Source: an uncultured Oscillospiraceae bacterium (lineage in GTDB: Bacteria > Bacillota > Clostridia > Oscillospirales > Acutalibacteraceae). Taken from it: a stretch of 31,020 bases of DNA. The notes beneath the pieces are model-generated. The model worked only from the letters and a program-made list of their open reading frames with translations, was not told where the DNA came from and searched no databases. The DNA lies in assembly GCA_900540865.1 (NCBI GenBank), contig UQHH01000027.1, forward strand, positions 1-31,020, written 5' to 3'. Both the position numbers and the translations under genes were made by a program. How positions within the stretch are numbered: position 1 is the stretch's first letter; every line of letters starts with the position of its first letter. Below, piece by piece: positions 24,312 through 31,020 of the stretch.

Positions 24312-24340
24312 TATACTATTCGCACGCAAATTGCTTTGTT
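24312..24340 (-). promoter_or_regulatory. sigma-K-like promoter of the CnaB gene
   Basis: On the minus strand AACA, 16 nt and AATAGTATA match mACm-N16-CATANNNTA with one mismatch, about 50 nt before the ATG. The spacing equals that of the collagen-like gene's candidate promoter. The pattern is short, so chance is not excluded. Confidence 0.4.
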
Positions 24341-24503
24341 ACCAGCTATGTGAATATAAATCACATGTAGATTTTTTCAGCGATATATGTTAAAATAATC
24401 ACAATCATTTTTTATAAGAAAAAACCGCTTTTGGTAAGCGGAATTGGAGAAGTTATATATCCCGGGCTGTGTTTTAGAGCAGCCCCAGCAAGAGGAAAAG
24501 CTT

Positions 24504-25019
24504 ATGAAAATTGCATTTGAAGCATTACACGAGAGGCATCGCGACGGAATTTTGGAAATATTGCGCCACTACATCAATAACACAACGATGCTGTTCACTT
24601 CGTCCGTTTTGACGGAGGATTCTTATACGCGCATGGTAGAACAGTTAAAGGGATACCCCGCATATACGGTAGTCGACTATGAAAACCATAGGATTTCCGG
24701 TTTCTGTTTTTTAAGCGAATACAGCATGTTCCCGGCGTTTCGCACGACAGCGGAAATTGGGTATTACATAGCGCCTGATTATATTGGAAAAGGAATTGGC
24801 AGCAAGTGTCTGGATAAGCTCGCCTCTGCGGCATTGGAGAGAAATATTACGCATTTGCTGGCAAAAATATCTTCAGAAAACCTGCGCAGTATCCAATTTC
24901 ACAAAAAGAAGGGGTTTGTTTTATGCGGGAACCTGCGCGGGATTGGAGAAAAATGCGGGAGATGCTTTGATGTTATCCTAATGCAAAAAGATTTAACCCC
25001 CTATCCCACACATACTTAA
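24504..25019 (+). CDS. GNAT-family N-acetyltransferase (phosphinothricin/amino-acid acetyltransferase-like)
   Basis: The 171-residue protein shows the GNAT fold. The acetyl-CoA loop is YIGKGIGSKCLDKL (Q/R-x-x-G-x-G/A type), preceded by AEIGYYIAPD, and the C-terminal FHKKKGF corresponds to the FYxKxGF motif. The early segment (DGILEILRHYINNTTMLF) resembles YncA/phosphinothricin acetyltransferase-like enzymes that acetylate amino acid analogues. Substrate unknown. The frame extends to 24444, but the ATG at 24504 with GAGG 8 nt upstream is the better start. The upstream strand carries a small hairpin CCGCTT...AAGCGG at 24425-24441. Confidence 0.8.
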   Translation: MKIAFEALHERHRDGILEILRHYINNTTMLFTSSVLTEDSYTRMVEQLKGYPAYTVVDYENHRISGFCFLSEYSMFPAFRTTAEIGYYIAPDYIGKGIGSKCLDKLASAALERNITHLLAKISSENLRSIQFHKKKGFVLCGNLRGIGEKCGRCFDVILMQKDLTPYPTHT

Positions 25020-25077
25020 AGTTTTGTATTGCAATATATACCTTTATAAAGTATGGATTTTTGGGTGTAAAGAGTTG

Positions 25078-25083
25078 TATAAT
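25078..25083 (+). promoter_or_regulatory. -10 box of the SRPBCC gene
   Basis: Perfect TATAAT 32 nt before the start codon. No convincing -35 box is present at the proper distance. Confidence 0.4.
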
Positions 25084-25115
25084 CATAGTGAATAAAAATT
25101 TGGAGGCATCATTTT

Positions 25116-25553
25116 ATGCGGACGTCTACCATAACAGAGCGATTTCAGGCCGCCCCGCACGTTGTTTGGGATGTTGTGACCAACAACGAAGATTTTTCCT
25201 GGCGAAGCGACCTCGATAGAATTCAAATTGAAAAAGGCGGGGCTGAATTTACCGAATATACGAAAGAAGGATTTTCGACCCACTTTGTCATCAAAGAAAA
25301 AGACCCGCTGAAGCGTTACACATTTGAAATGTCAAACAAAAATTTTACAGGCGACTGGGTTGGATTGTTCCGTTCCCTGCCCGACGGCGGGACAGAGCTT
25401 GTCTATACGGAGAATATCCGGTTTAAAAATCCATTGCTTGAGCTTGTGTCGCATTTATTCCTCAATTTGAAAAAGATACAGCAAACGTATATGAATGACC
25501 TCAAAAAAAGGCTGAACGAGCCGACAAACCAGCTTACCTCAAAGCAAATATAA
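25116..25553 (+). CDS. SRPBCC-fold (START/polyketide cyclase-like) protein
   Basis: The 145-residue protein has the pattern of the SRPBCC superfamily, a deep hydrophobic pocket formed by an antiparallel sheet over a long C-terminal helix. It starts with ITERFQAAPHVVWDVVTNNEDF, a typical strand and first helix, continues through FEMSNKNFTGDWVGLFR and the paired strands TELVYTENIRF, and ends in a long amphipathic helix (LFLNLKKIQQTYMNDLKKRL). Such proteins bind lipids or other hydrophobic ligands; no specific role can be read here. GGAGG lies upstream of the ATG at a good distance. It is monocistronic and closed by a very strong terminator. Confidence 0.78.
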   Translation: MRTSTITERFQAAPHVVWDVVTNNEDFSWRSDLDRIQIEKGGAEFTEYTKEGFSTHFVIKEKDPLKRYTFEMSNKNFTGDWVGLFRSLPDGGTELVYTENIRFKNPLLELVSHLFLNLKKIQQTYMNDLKKRLNEPTNQLTSKQI

Positions 25554-25596
25554 AAGGAAAGGGGTGCGGCAATATTGCCGTGCTCCTTTCCTTTTT
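25553..25596 (+). terminator. strong intrinsic terminator, left border of the repeat array
   Basis: Two 20-nt arms (25553-25572 and 25575-25594) pair with only G-U or single mismatches around a very short loop, followed by a T run. It begins at the SRPBCC stop codon and lies 10 bp before the first repeat element. Confidence 0.88.
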
Positions 25597-25606
25597 AGCA
25601 TTTTTG

Positions 25607-26521
25607 GTGCACTTTATGATACAAGGACTCTTAGCTCTGTGAGCATCTATGATTGTTTGTATCATAATTTGCACTTTTTCTTTTTATCCTCAGTATCATT
25701 TTTTGCACCGCTTGTCTTGTACCATTTTATGCACCTGATAATCCTTGTATCGTTTTTTGCACTTTTTGTACCACTTTATGCACCTGAAATGCGGCATCCG
25801 CTTGTATCATAAAATGCACTCTTTGATATTTGAAGAGCCTCTCCCCTTACCAAAAAAGCTTGTTTGTCCCACTTTTACAACCTTGATTTGTATCACTTTT
25901 TGCACTTATCAATTCTGCTGTCTGTATCAAAAAATGCACTTTATTAAATATATCGTTTTCGCACGCTTCCTGTTTGTATCATTTTTCGCACTTGGGGCAC
26001 ATTCGGATTTTTATTTAACCAAAAGTGTATCATTATTTGCACATGAAAGAATTGTAAGCCCGGCATCCGTATCATTTTTTGCACATGGCTAATTTGTATC
26101 AAAATTTGCACTTTACCGCTTAAAAGGCTTAAGGCTCGTATCAAAATTTGCACTTCACCGCTTAAAAGGCTTAAGGCTTGTATCAAAATTTGCACTTCAC
26201 CGCTTAAAAAATTTAAAGCTTGTATCAAAATTTGCACTTGTCAATCAAATAACAGAAAGGGTTGTATCAAAATTCGCACTTTATATATTTGTATCATTAA
26301 TTGCACCGTCCTGGTTTAAAACTATTTTGTATCATTAATTGCACCAAATCTTGTATCGTTATTTGCACCAACTCTTGTACCGTTATTTGCACCAACTCTT
26401 GTACCGTTATTTGCACCAACTTTTGTATCGTTATTTGCACCATCAGCTTTTGTACCGTTATTTGCACCGTTAGCTTTTGTATCATTAATTGCACCTTGTT
26501 CGGTTGTATCATTTTCTGCAC
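25607..26521 (+). repeat. array of 27 copies of a 16-bp bipartite element (unknown class)
   Basis: The consensus is GTAYCRWWWTTTGCAC: GTAYC and GCAC are nearly fixed and the centre is AT-only in most copies. Direct copies start at 25659, 25693, 25719, 25747, 25768, 25804, 25890, 25924, 25950 (15 bp), 25976, 26027, 26069, 26096, 26138, 26180, 26222, 26264, 26291, 26329, 26353, 26377, 26401, 26425, 26452, 26479 and 26506. One inverted copy (GTGCACTTTATGATAC) lies at 25607-25622. Spacers differ in length and sequence. No plausible gene lies inside; frames on both strands are by-products of the repeat. Multiple subterminal repeats are known at ends of IS21-type elements, but no transposase is present, so this is only one option. 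Confidence 0.92.
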
Positions 26522-26532
26522 TTTTTGGGCAT

Positions 26533-26571
26533 GAGGAAAGGCCCGCAGTGCTCATGCTGCAGGCCTTCCTC
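26533..26571. terminator. strong hairpin at the right border of the repeat array
   Basis: GAGGAAAGGCCCGCAG (26533-26548) pairs with CTGCAGGCCTTCCTC (26557-26571) with one or two bulges. It lies 80 bp past the end of the LRR-dockerin gene (minus strand) and 12 bp from the last repeat. There is no clear T run on either strand. Confidence 0.55.
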
Positions 26572-26650
26572 AGAAAAGAAAAATGTGGATGGATTTTACT
26601 ATTTCCATGCGTAAGCTAAATTAAGGGTTTGGGAATATACTCGCTGTGTC

Positions 26651-29221
26651 TTACGGCTCGTATACGTCCCAGCTGCCGGTCCATTTACCACCGGAAGAAG
26701 TAAGATTTGTATACAAATTCTTTCCGGACTCTGTGGCTACGTCTCCGGTCTGATAGTTATCTGTCGTCCAGCCATCCTGGGCTACAAATAAGAAACCGTT
26801 GACACCGGGCTTCGGGGTTTCTGTAAAGGTATACTTGTATATATTATCAGTCACCTTTTCCATCTCTACAAACTCATTCGCCAAACCAAAAGACCAACCA
26901 TAAACATAAACCGTATCCCACTGGGTTGCGCTGTTGTCGAAGTAAATCGTATTAACGCCTACTTCATTAATCAGGTCGTCATAGAGTCTCCATTCGCCTG
27001 CGCTGTCAGCCGTTACCAGGAAGCAGTCGTTGTCGCCTCTTGCCGGCAGACTGGTCCACTTGTTGGGCATCTGCTCAATCGGAAGGTCTATGCTGATGGT
27101 GCTTTCGTCAATATCGTAGGTACTTCTGTAGAACGCAATGTTCTGCCATGTGTCGGCAACTGTTGCGGAGAAGTAGGAGAGGTCGTCATTAATCGTCATC
27201 AATACGAATTCCTGTGTGTCTACGTTGTAAGCCCAAAGCTTGCAGCCGTCGTTAACAATCCAGGAAACCGCGTTGCTTACATAAAGAGTCATCTGGCCTT
27301 CCGGAACAGTAGGTTGTGTCGTATCGGAGGGCTGGGTCGGCTCAGTCGTCTCTGTAGGAGGCGTAGTGGGAGTTTCAGGAGCGGGGTATTCAGGAATATC
27401 CGCCTCGTTAATCTCCAGCTGCTTTTCGATTTCGTATTCTACTTCCATCAGAGCCTTATATTTTTGGATATTGAGCACGTCGGCAACCTCAACCTTAACG
27501 TTTGCGTCAACGTCAGCGGCGAGAAGCGCTTTATTATCGAGCTCAATTTTCTTGCTCAGCCAATTCTGGATTTTCAGGACGTCGGCAATATTAACTATTC
27601 CGTTGCCGTCCACATCGCCCAGAACATATTGATAATTAATTATTGTGGTAGAAACAAACTGCAAGCCATTATCCGTCGCATACGCTTCGGTCGTAGAATC
27701 GCTTGCCGCGTTCAATACTACCTTTGTATCGCTGTTGAACACATTCGCGCCGCCGTAAACGGCGTCGCTGCTCAAAACATAAACGTTGGTAAGCTCAAAG
27801 CAGCTGCCAAACGCCCAATCGCCGATTGCCTTTACAGAAGCCGGGATGGTAATTGTCTTGAGCACTCTTGCGCCTAGAAAAGCCTGCAGGCCAATTGTCT
27901 CTAGCTTTTCGGGCAGCGTAATGGCCGCAAGCTTCTGGCAAGACATAAACGCGTTGTCGCCAATTGCCGTGAGCACGCTTTCCGCGGCGAAAGTAACGCC
28001 GGTAAGGTAAGCGCAGGATTTAAAGGCATTTTCGCCTATGGTCTTTATACCCGCCGGGATTGATACCGTTTTGATTAATTTGCTCTCGAACGCGCCGGCG
28101 CCGATTGCCGTTACGGCCGCGCCGTCAATCGTTTCGGGAATCACCACATCCATCGAGGGAACACCAATGTCTGTCCTGTCGTCGTTAAAGCCGGTGATGG
28201 TAACCTCATTATTGTCCCCCACCGTGTATTTAAACGCCATGAATACGAGCGCCTTGGTTTTCGCGTCCAGCGCGTCTGCCGCCGCGTCGATTTGAGTCTG
28301 CTCGGCCGCCGTGTCCTTTACGCCCTTTGCGCTTTCAAGCTCTGTCTGCAGAGCGGCAAGGGAAGCTGTTGTGTAATAAGCGGCGTCTTCGCCGAGGGCC
28401 TTTTCCGCCGCGGCAATTTTTGCGTTGAGCGTATCATAAATCAGAGTGTCGCCAGCGTCAAGTACGTTGACCTTCAGTCCCTTTCCCGCAGCCCAGGTCT
28501 GGGCGAAGGAATCCTTATAACAATGGATCGTCATATTACCGGGATTGCAGGTTGCAAGAACATCCGCAATCGATGTGGCAGACGCGGGAATGGTTACATC
28601 CGCGAGCGCCGTACAGCCGCTGAAGGAGGAGCCTATTGTCGTCATTCCATCAGGAAAGTCAATCCTTGTAAGCTTAGCGCAATTCATAAAGGAGTTGTTC
28701 CCAGTAGACAGAACCGTCGCAGGTGCCGCAAACGTAATCGTCTCAAGGCTTTTACAGTCGCGGAAACAGAAGTTTCCAATGTTTTCCATCCCGCTGGGAA
28801 TTTTAATTGTTGTGATTGCAGTACCCCTGAACATGTTGCCGGTTACTGGAATAGAAACAGCATCGGGCAACGTAATGGAAACAAGCTGTGCACAGCCATT
28901 GAATACAGCCGTACCCATTGTTTTTACGCTGTCGGGTACTGTAATGCTTGTCATATTTGCCGCCGCCGGATTCGCTGCCGCGGCAAACGCCATGTCGGCG
29001 ATAGCCGCAACGGGCTTGCCGCCAATTTCTGCGGGGATTATCACGGCGCCGCCGGCGCCGGTGTAGCCTGTTATGGTTACCTCTTCATTTGCTATGGTAT
29101 AAGTAAGACCATCGTCAGTCGTTTCCGCGGCGGCAGTAGCCGGCGCTATACATAAAACGGCAATGAGCATAGTAACACTTAGCACTATGCTCATTGCTCT
29201 TTTTCGGAAATCGGTCTTCAT
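26651..29221 (-). CDS. secreted LRR (BspA-type) protein with dockerin and CBM26-like modules
   Basis: The 856-residue protein has a signal peptide (about 1-32). It is followed by BspA-type leucine-rich repeats (about 45-255), a FIVAR-like helical domain (about 258-326) and more repeats (about 330-525). A type I dockerin (533-593) has two intact calcium loops, with ligands D536/D538/N540/N544/D547 and D570/D572/N574/E578/D581. A Pro/Thr linker (about 610-642) leads to a beta domain (about 643-740) and a C-terminal CBM26-like module (about 755-856) with FDNSATQWDTVYVYGW. Dockerins bind cohesins, so it should join a cellulosome or amylosome, probably for starch. No cohesin is in the window. GGAGG lies 8 nt before the ATG. 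A structured leader precedes it. Confidence 0.86.
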   Translation of the reverse strand: MKTDFRKRAMSIVLSVTMLIAVLCIAPATAAAETTDDGLTYTIANEEVTITGYTGAGGAVIIPAEIGGKPVAAIADMAFAAAANPAAANMTSITVPDSVKTMGTAVFNGCAQLVSITLPDAVSIPVTGNMFRGTAITTIKIPSGMENIGNFCFRDCKSLETITFAAPATVLSTGNNSFMNCAKLTRIDFPDGMTTIGSSFSGCTALADVTIPASATSIADVLATCNPGNMTIHCYKDSFAQTWAAGKGLKVNVLDAGDTLIYDTLNAKIAAAEKALGEDAAYYTTASLAALQTELESAKGVKDTAAEQTQIDAAADALDAKTKALVFMAFKYTVGDNNEVTITGFNDDRTDIGVPSMDVVIPETIDGAAVTAIGAGAFESKLIKTVSIPAGIKTIGENAFKSCAYLTGVTFAAESVLTAIGDNAFMSCQKLAAITLPEKLETIGLQAFLGARVLKTITIPASVKAIGDWAFGSCFELTNVYVLSSDAVYGGANVFNSDTKVVLNAASDSTTEAYATDNGLQFVSTTIINYQYVLGDVDGNGIVNIADVLKIQNWLSKKIELDNKALLAADVDANVKVEVADVLNIQKYKALMEVEYEIEKQLEINEADIPEYPAPETPTTPPTETTEPTQPSDTTQPTVPEGQMTLYVSNAVSWIVNDGCKLWAYNVDTQEFVLMTINDDLSYFSATVADTWQNIAFYRSTYDIDESTISIDLPIEQMPNKWTSLPARGDNDCFLVTADSAGEWRLYDDLINEVGVNTIYFDNSATQWDTVYVYGWSFGLANEFVEMEKVTDNIYKYTFTETPKPGVNGFLFVAQDGWTTDNYQTGDVATESGKNLYTNLTSSGGKWTGSWDVYEP

Positions 29222-29277
29222 CGCAATTACCTCCTGAGTGAATCAATTAACATAAGCTTGATAAAATTTTAAAATTC

Positions 29278-29380
29278 ACATCAACATCAGGCCGGAGGAT
29301 GATGCAATATCTCTCGGGGCGGAATGGCTTTATCACGATAAAGACCGATTCCCGTGCTTTGATTACTCAGGTTCCGCCCC
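29278..29380 (-). promoter_or_regulatory. structured leader RNA of the LRR-dockerin gene
   Basis: On the minus strand an outer stem (GGGGCGGAA with TTCCGCCCC, 29372-29380 and 29316-29324) encloses a second hairpin (CTTTATC/GATAAAG). Ten nt later comes a 28-nt hairpin motif, GCATCA...GGC...TTGATGT, at 29278-29305. The same motif, again after a GC-rich stem, precedes the neighbouring CBM26 gene. No known riboswitch class is recognised. Confidence 0.5.
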
Positions 29381-29396
29381 GTTTGTTCCCCTAAAA

Positions 29397-29405
29397 TTTA
29401 TAACA
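29397..29405 (-). promoter_or_regulatory. extended -10 box upstream of the leader
   Basis: TGTTATAAA on the minus strand fits an extended -10. A start about 7 nt downstream places the whole structured element inside the 5' UTR. The -35 is weak. Confidence 0.4.
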
Positions 29406-29449
29406 TGTTTTTTTGTTTGGCTTGAAGCTAGGGAATTTCCCTACATACC

Positions 29450-30373
29450 TTATGCGGTGGGGTATGTAAGTTCGAAAGCGGTGGTGGAACCTGCTGCTAG
29501 GAGCGGCTCGTCGGCGGGCAGAAGCTTAACAGCCGTTGCCCAATCGTTCGTGGTGGTGAAGATAACCTGCGCGGCGCCTTCAAACTGAATGGTGTAACCA
29601 GTGCTGGTTTTGTCCATCAGGTAGAACGCGGAACCGATGCGGTCGCCGCCGAAGAGGTACGCATAGACGTCGCCTGTGTAACCGGATACGGTTGCGTTGA
29701 TCGTCGTCATGCCAACCTTCGTGTACTCGTAAGTGGCATTCGCAATAGCTGTACCACCCGCATCATAACCCGTCAAAGTAACAGTAATCTTATCACCAAT
29801 CTTAGCAGTTTCGCCGATTGTAACGTTCGTTCCGTCTGTGTAAGTAATCGCAGTCGCGCCGTTGATGGAATAATCAGCGTCCACACAGTTTGTATACAGA
29901 ACGATGTTCAGCTTATTAACAAAGCTCTTGGAGGGCGTAGCCGATACATACTTGATGACAGGAGGTGCGTTGTAAGCCCAAGTATAGTTGAGCGGGCTGC
30001 CGGTGCCGGACGGGACAACCGTGTTCACTGTGGTGGCAGTGTAAGCGATGTCTCTCGTCTGGGTCGCGCCGGCCCAAGAGTTCTGGTTGACGATGAGGCA
30101 GAAGTTGCTGCCGATTGTTACATCTTCAGGCAGGATGTAGTAGTAGAGGTTTGTGCCTGCAACCTGAGTCATCGGAAGGAACTCGCCAGCAAAGCCATAG
30201 GCCCAGCCGTAGATGTAGACGTTCGTCCACTCGGTGCTTGTGTTGTCGAACATGATAGCTGTGCCCTTCGGAACGACATTGTCTGCTTCCGCAGCGCTTG
30301 CCGAGAAGGCTGCCACCGACGCGAGCATAAGAACCGCCATTACAATACTAAGGACTTTTCTAAACTTTTTCAT
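29450..30373 (-). CDS. secreted starch-binding protein with CBM26-like module
   Basis: The 307-residue protein has a signal peptide (about 1-28, cleavage near ASA-AEA). A CBM26-like module follows (about 38-140) with FDNTSTEWTNVYIYGW, closely similar to the C-terminal module of its neighbour. Next comes an Ig-like segment of the chitobiase type (DADYSINGATAITYTDGTN, about 145-215) and a last beta domain (about 215-305) that may be a second carbohydrate-binding module. There is no catalytic domain and no dockerin, so it is probably a starch adhesin or sensor at the surface. GGAGGT lies 8 nt before the ATG. It is upstream of the LRR-dockerin gene on the same strand, each with its own leader. 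Confidence 0.82.
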   Translation of the reverse strand: MKKFRKVLSIVMAVLMLASVAAFSASAAEADNVVPKGTAIMFDNTSTEWTNVYIYGWAYGFAGEFLPMTQVAGTNLYYYILPEDVTIGSNFCLIVNQNSWAGATQTRDIAYTATTVNTVVPSGTGSPLNYTWAYNAPPVIKYVSATPSKSFVNKLNIVLYTNCVDADYSINGATAITYTDGTNVTIGETAKIGDKITVTLTGYDAGGTAIANATYEYTKVGMTTINATVSGYTGDVYAYLFGGDRIGSAFYLMDKTSTGYTIQFEGAAQVIFTTTNDWATAVKLLPADEPLLAAGSTTAFELTYPTA

Positions 30374-30457
30374 GAAACTTGACCTCCATTCAATTCTTTG
30401 TTTTTTTCTTTCATTTTCTTTCTCTTGCCTTTTGAAGCGGGGAACAAGAGATATTTT

Positions 30458-30543
30458 ACATCAAGCCCAAGCCTGACATTGATGCCGTATGGAAGGTTGG
30501 TACATGGCGGCCCAGTCTTTGGGAAGGGAGGGCCGCCTGTACC
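30458..30543 (-). promoter_or_regulatory. structured leader RNA of the CBM26 gene
   Basis: On the minus strand a strong GC-rich stem (GGTACAGGCGGCCC with GGGCCGCCATGTACC, 30499-30543) is followed after 13 nt by the 28-nt hairpin motif GCATCA...GGC...TTGATGT at 30458-30485, 85 nt before the start codon. The order matches the leader of the LRR-dockerin gene. Confidence 0.5.
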
Positions 30544-31020
30544 TATTACAAACGAACGAAGAACTTTTTTCACCAGAAAGCATTTTTGGAATGTGGCAAA
30601 TCGTAAGCCTGCCGGAGCTTACATTTGCAAGTGCGCTTATTCACTTTTTAAGTCTGATTAAATTTCGCTTTCTGGTTTAGACGGAAGCCTTGGAAACCGC
30701 CGCCTATTTTTGAAAAAGACCCTTCGTCGTCTGCAGCTAAAACATAACACAAACATTGGAAAAAATAAAGGGGTTTGGTAAGTTTGGTAGCAAATCTGTG
30801 ATGTTTGGTAATTTTAATGCTTAAAAAGATATTAAAACGTCGAAAAAATGTCGAGGCGAAATTGTTTAAACCTTGTTCTCATTTGCCTGTGTCTATACTA
30901 TAACTCATAATTACGGAAAAATCAATAGAATTATGAAAAAAAGATTTTTTTTTTCATTACATCTTTCGATTACTATTTAAAACGAATAAAATTTGTTCCA
31001 ATTTTTGGATTAAATAGCCA
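30544..31020. other. AT-rich intergenic sequence without a recognisable gene
   Basis: No frame here has a ribosome-binding site and a recognisable product. The small open frames on both strands look random. Apart from the GTTTGGTA repeats and long A and T runs near the window end, I see nothing to annotate. Confidence 0.5.
30773..30810. repeat. three GTTTGGTA direct repeats
   Basis: GTTTGGTA occurs at 30773-30780, 30782-30789 and 30803-30810, so the period is 9 and then 21 bp. It lies about 400 bp upstream of the CBM26 gene on the minus strand and could be a regulator-binding site. Confidence 0.35.

Noticed and set aside
25607..26521. CRISPR array
   Set aside because: The repeated unit is only 16 bp, degenerate in its centre, one copy is inverted, and spacers range from 5 to about 70 bp and partly repeat. 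No cas gene is near.
25564..26555. Open frames on both strands within the repeat array
   Set aside because: Their low-complexity peptides (VQITIQ or ICTNSC repeats) simply translate the repeated DNA; spacing is not always a multiple of three and no ribosome-binding site fits.
29316..29380. c-di-GMP-I riboswitch in the leader of the LRR-dockerin gene
   Set aside because: A CAAAGCACGGG string is reminiscent of that class, but the GGCAAACC and receptor elements are not in the required order.

Overview
The window looks like a chromosomal segment of a spore-forming Clostridia bacterium, most likely from the Oscillospiraceae/Ruminococcaceae group. This placement is inferred from three things: a SpoIIQ-like M23 protein behind a sigma-F/G-type promoter; several large cysteine-containing or repeat-built proteins without signal peptides that look like spore-surface proteins; and two secreted proteins with starch-binding CBM26-like modules, one of which also carries a type I dockerin, as in amylosome or cellulosome systems.

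Layout. 1-7200 is ordinary chromosome: a cytidylate kinase-like protein, a SpoIIQ-like peptidase, a methyltransferase, a small membrane protein, HtpG, a sirtuin and a HAD phosphatase, mostly as single genes with clear promoters and terminators. 7405-7489 is a tRNA-Leu(UAG). 7600-13000 is accessory: a collagen-like protein, a decayed piece of a large serine recombinase, a DUF1801 protein, and a giant DUF11-repeat protein broken by a frameshift near its 3' end. 13238-15942 is a Cache-GGDEF diguanylate cyclase translationally coupled to a GNAT enzyme. 16224-17183 is GluQRS. 17249-20449 (minus) is a complete ECF transporter operon in the order T, fused double ATPase, S, behind a long leader. 20917-21498 is an XRE regulator with a very short ImmA/IrrE-like metalloprotease. 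21537-24254 (minus) is a nine-repeat CnaB/SpaA-type protein with no secretion or sorting signal. 24504-25553 holds a second GNAT and an SRPBCC protein.

25607-26521 is the strangest part. It is a non-coding array of 26 direct copies and one inverted copy of a 16-bp bipartite element (GTATC, an AT-rich centre, GCAC), lying between two strong hairpins. I cannot assign it to a known class. 26651-30373 (minus) carries the LRR-dockerin-CBM26 protein and a smaller CBM26 protein. Both genes are preceded by structured leaders that share a 28-nt hairpin motif, which suggests a common cis-regulatory RNA.

How the genes may work together (inference): the collagen-like, DUF11 and CnaB proteins all lack export signals, and two of the three have sigma-K-like promoter matches with identical spacing, so they may be made in the mother cell and assembled on the spore. 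The two CBM26 proteins probably act together in starch binding at the cell surface under shared leader control.
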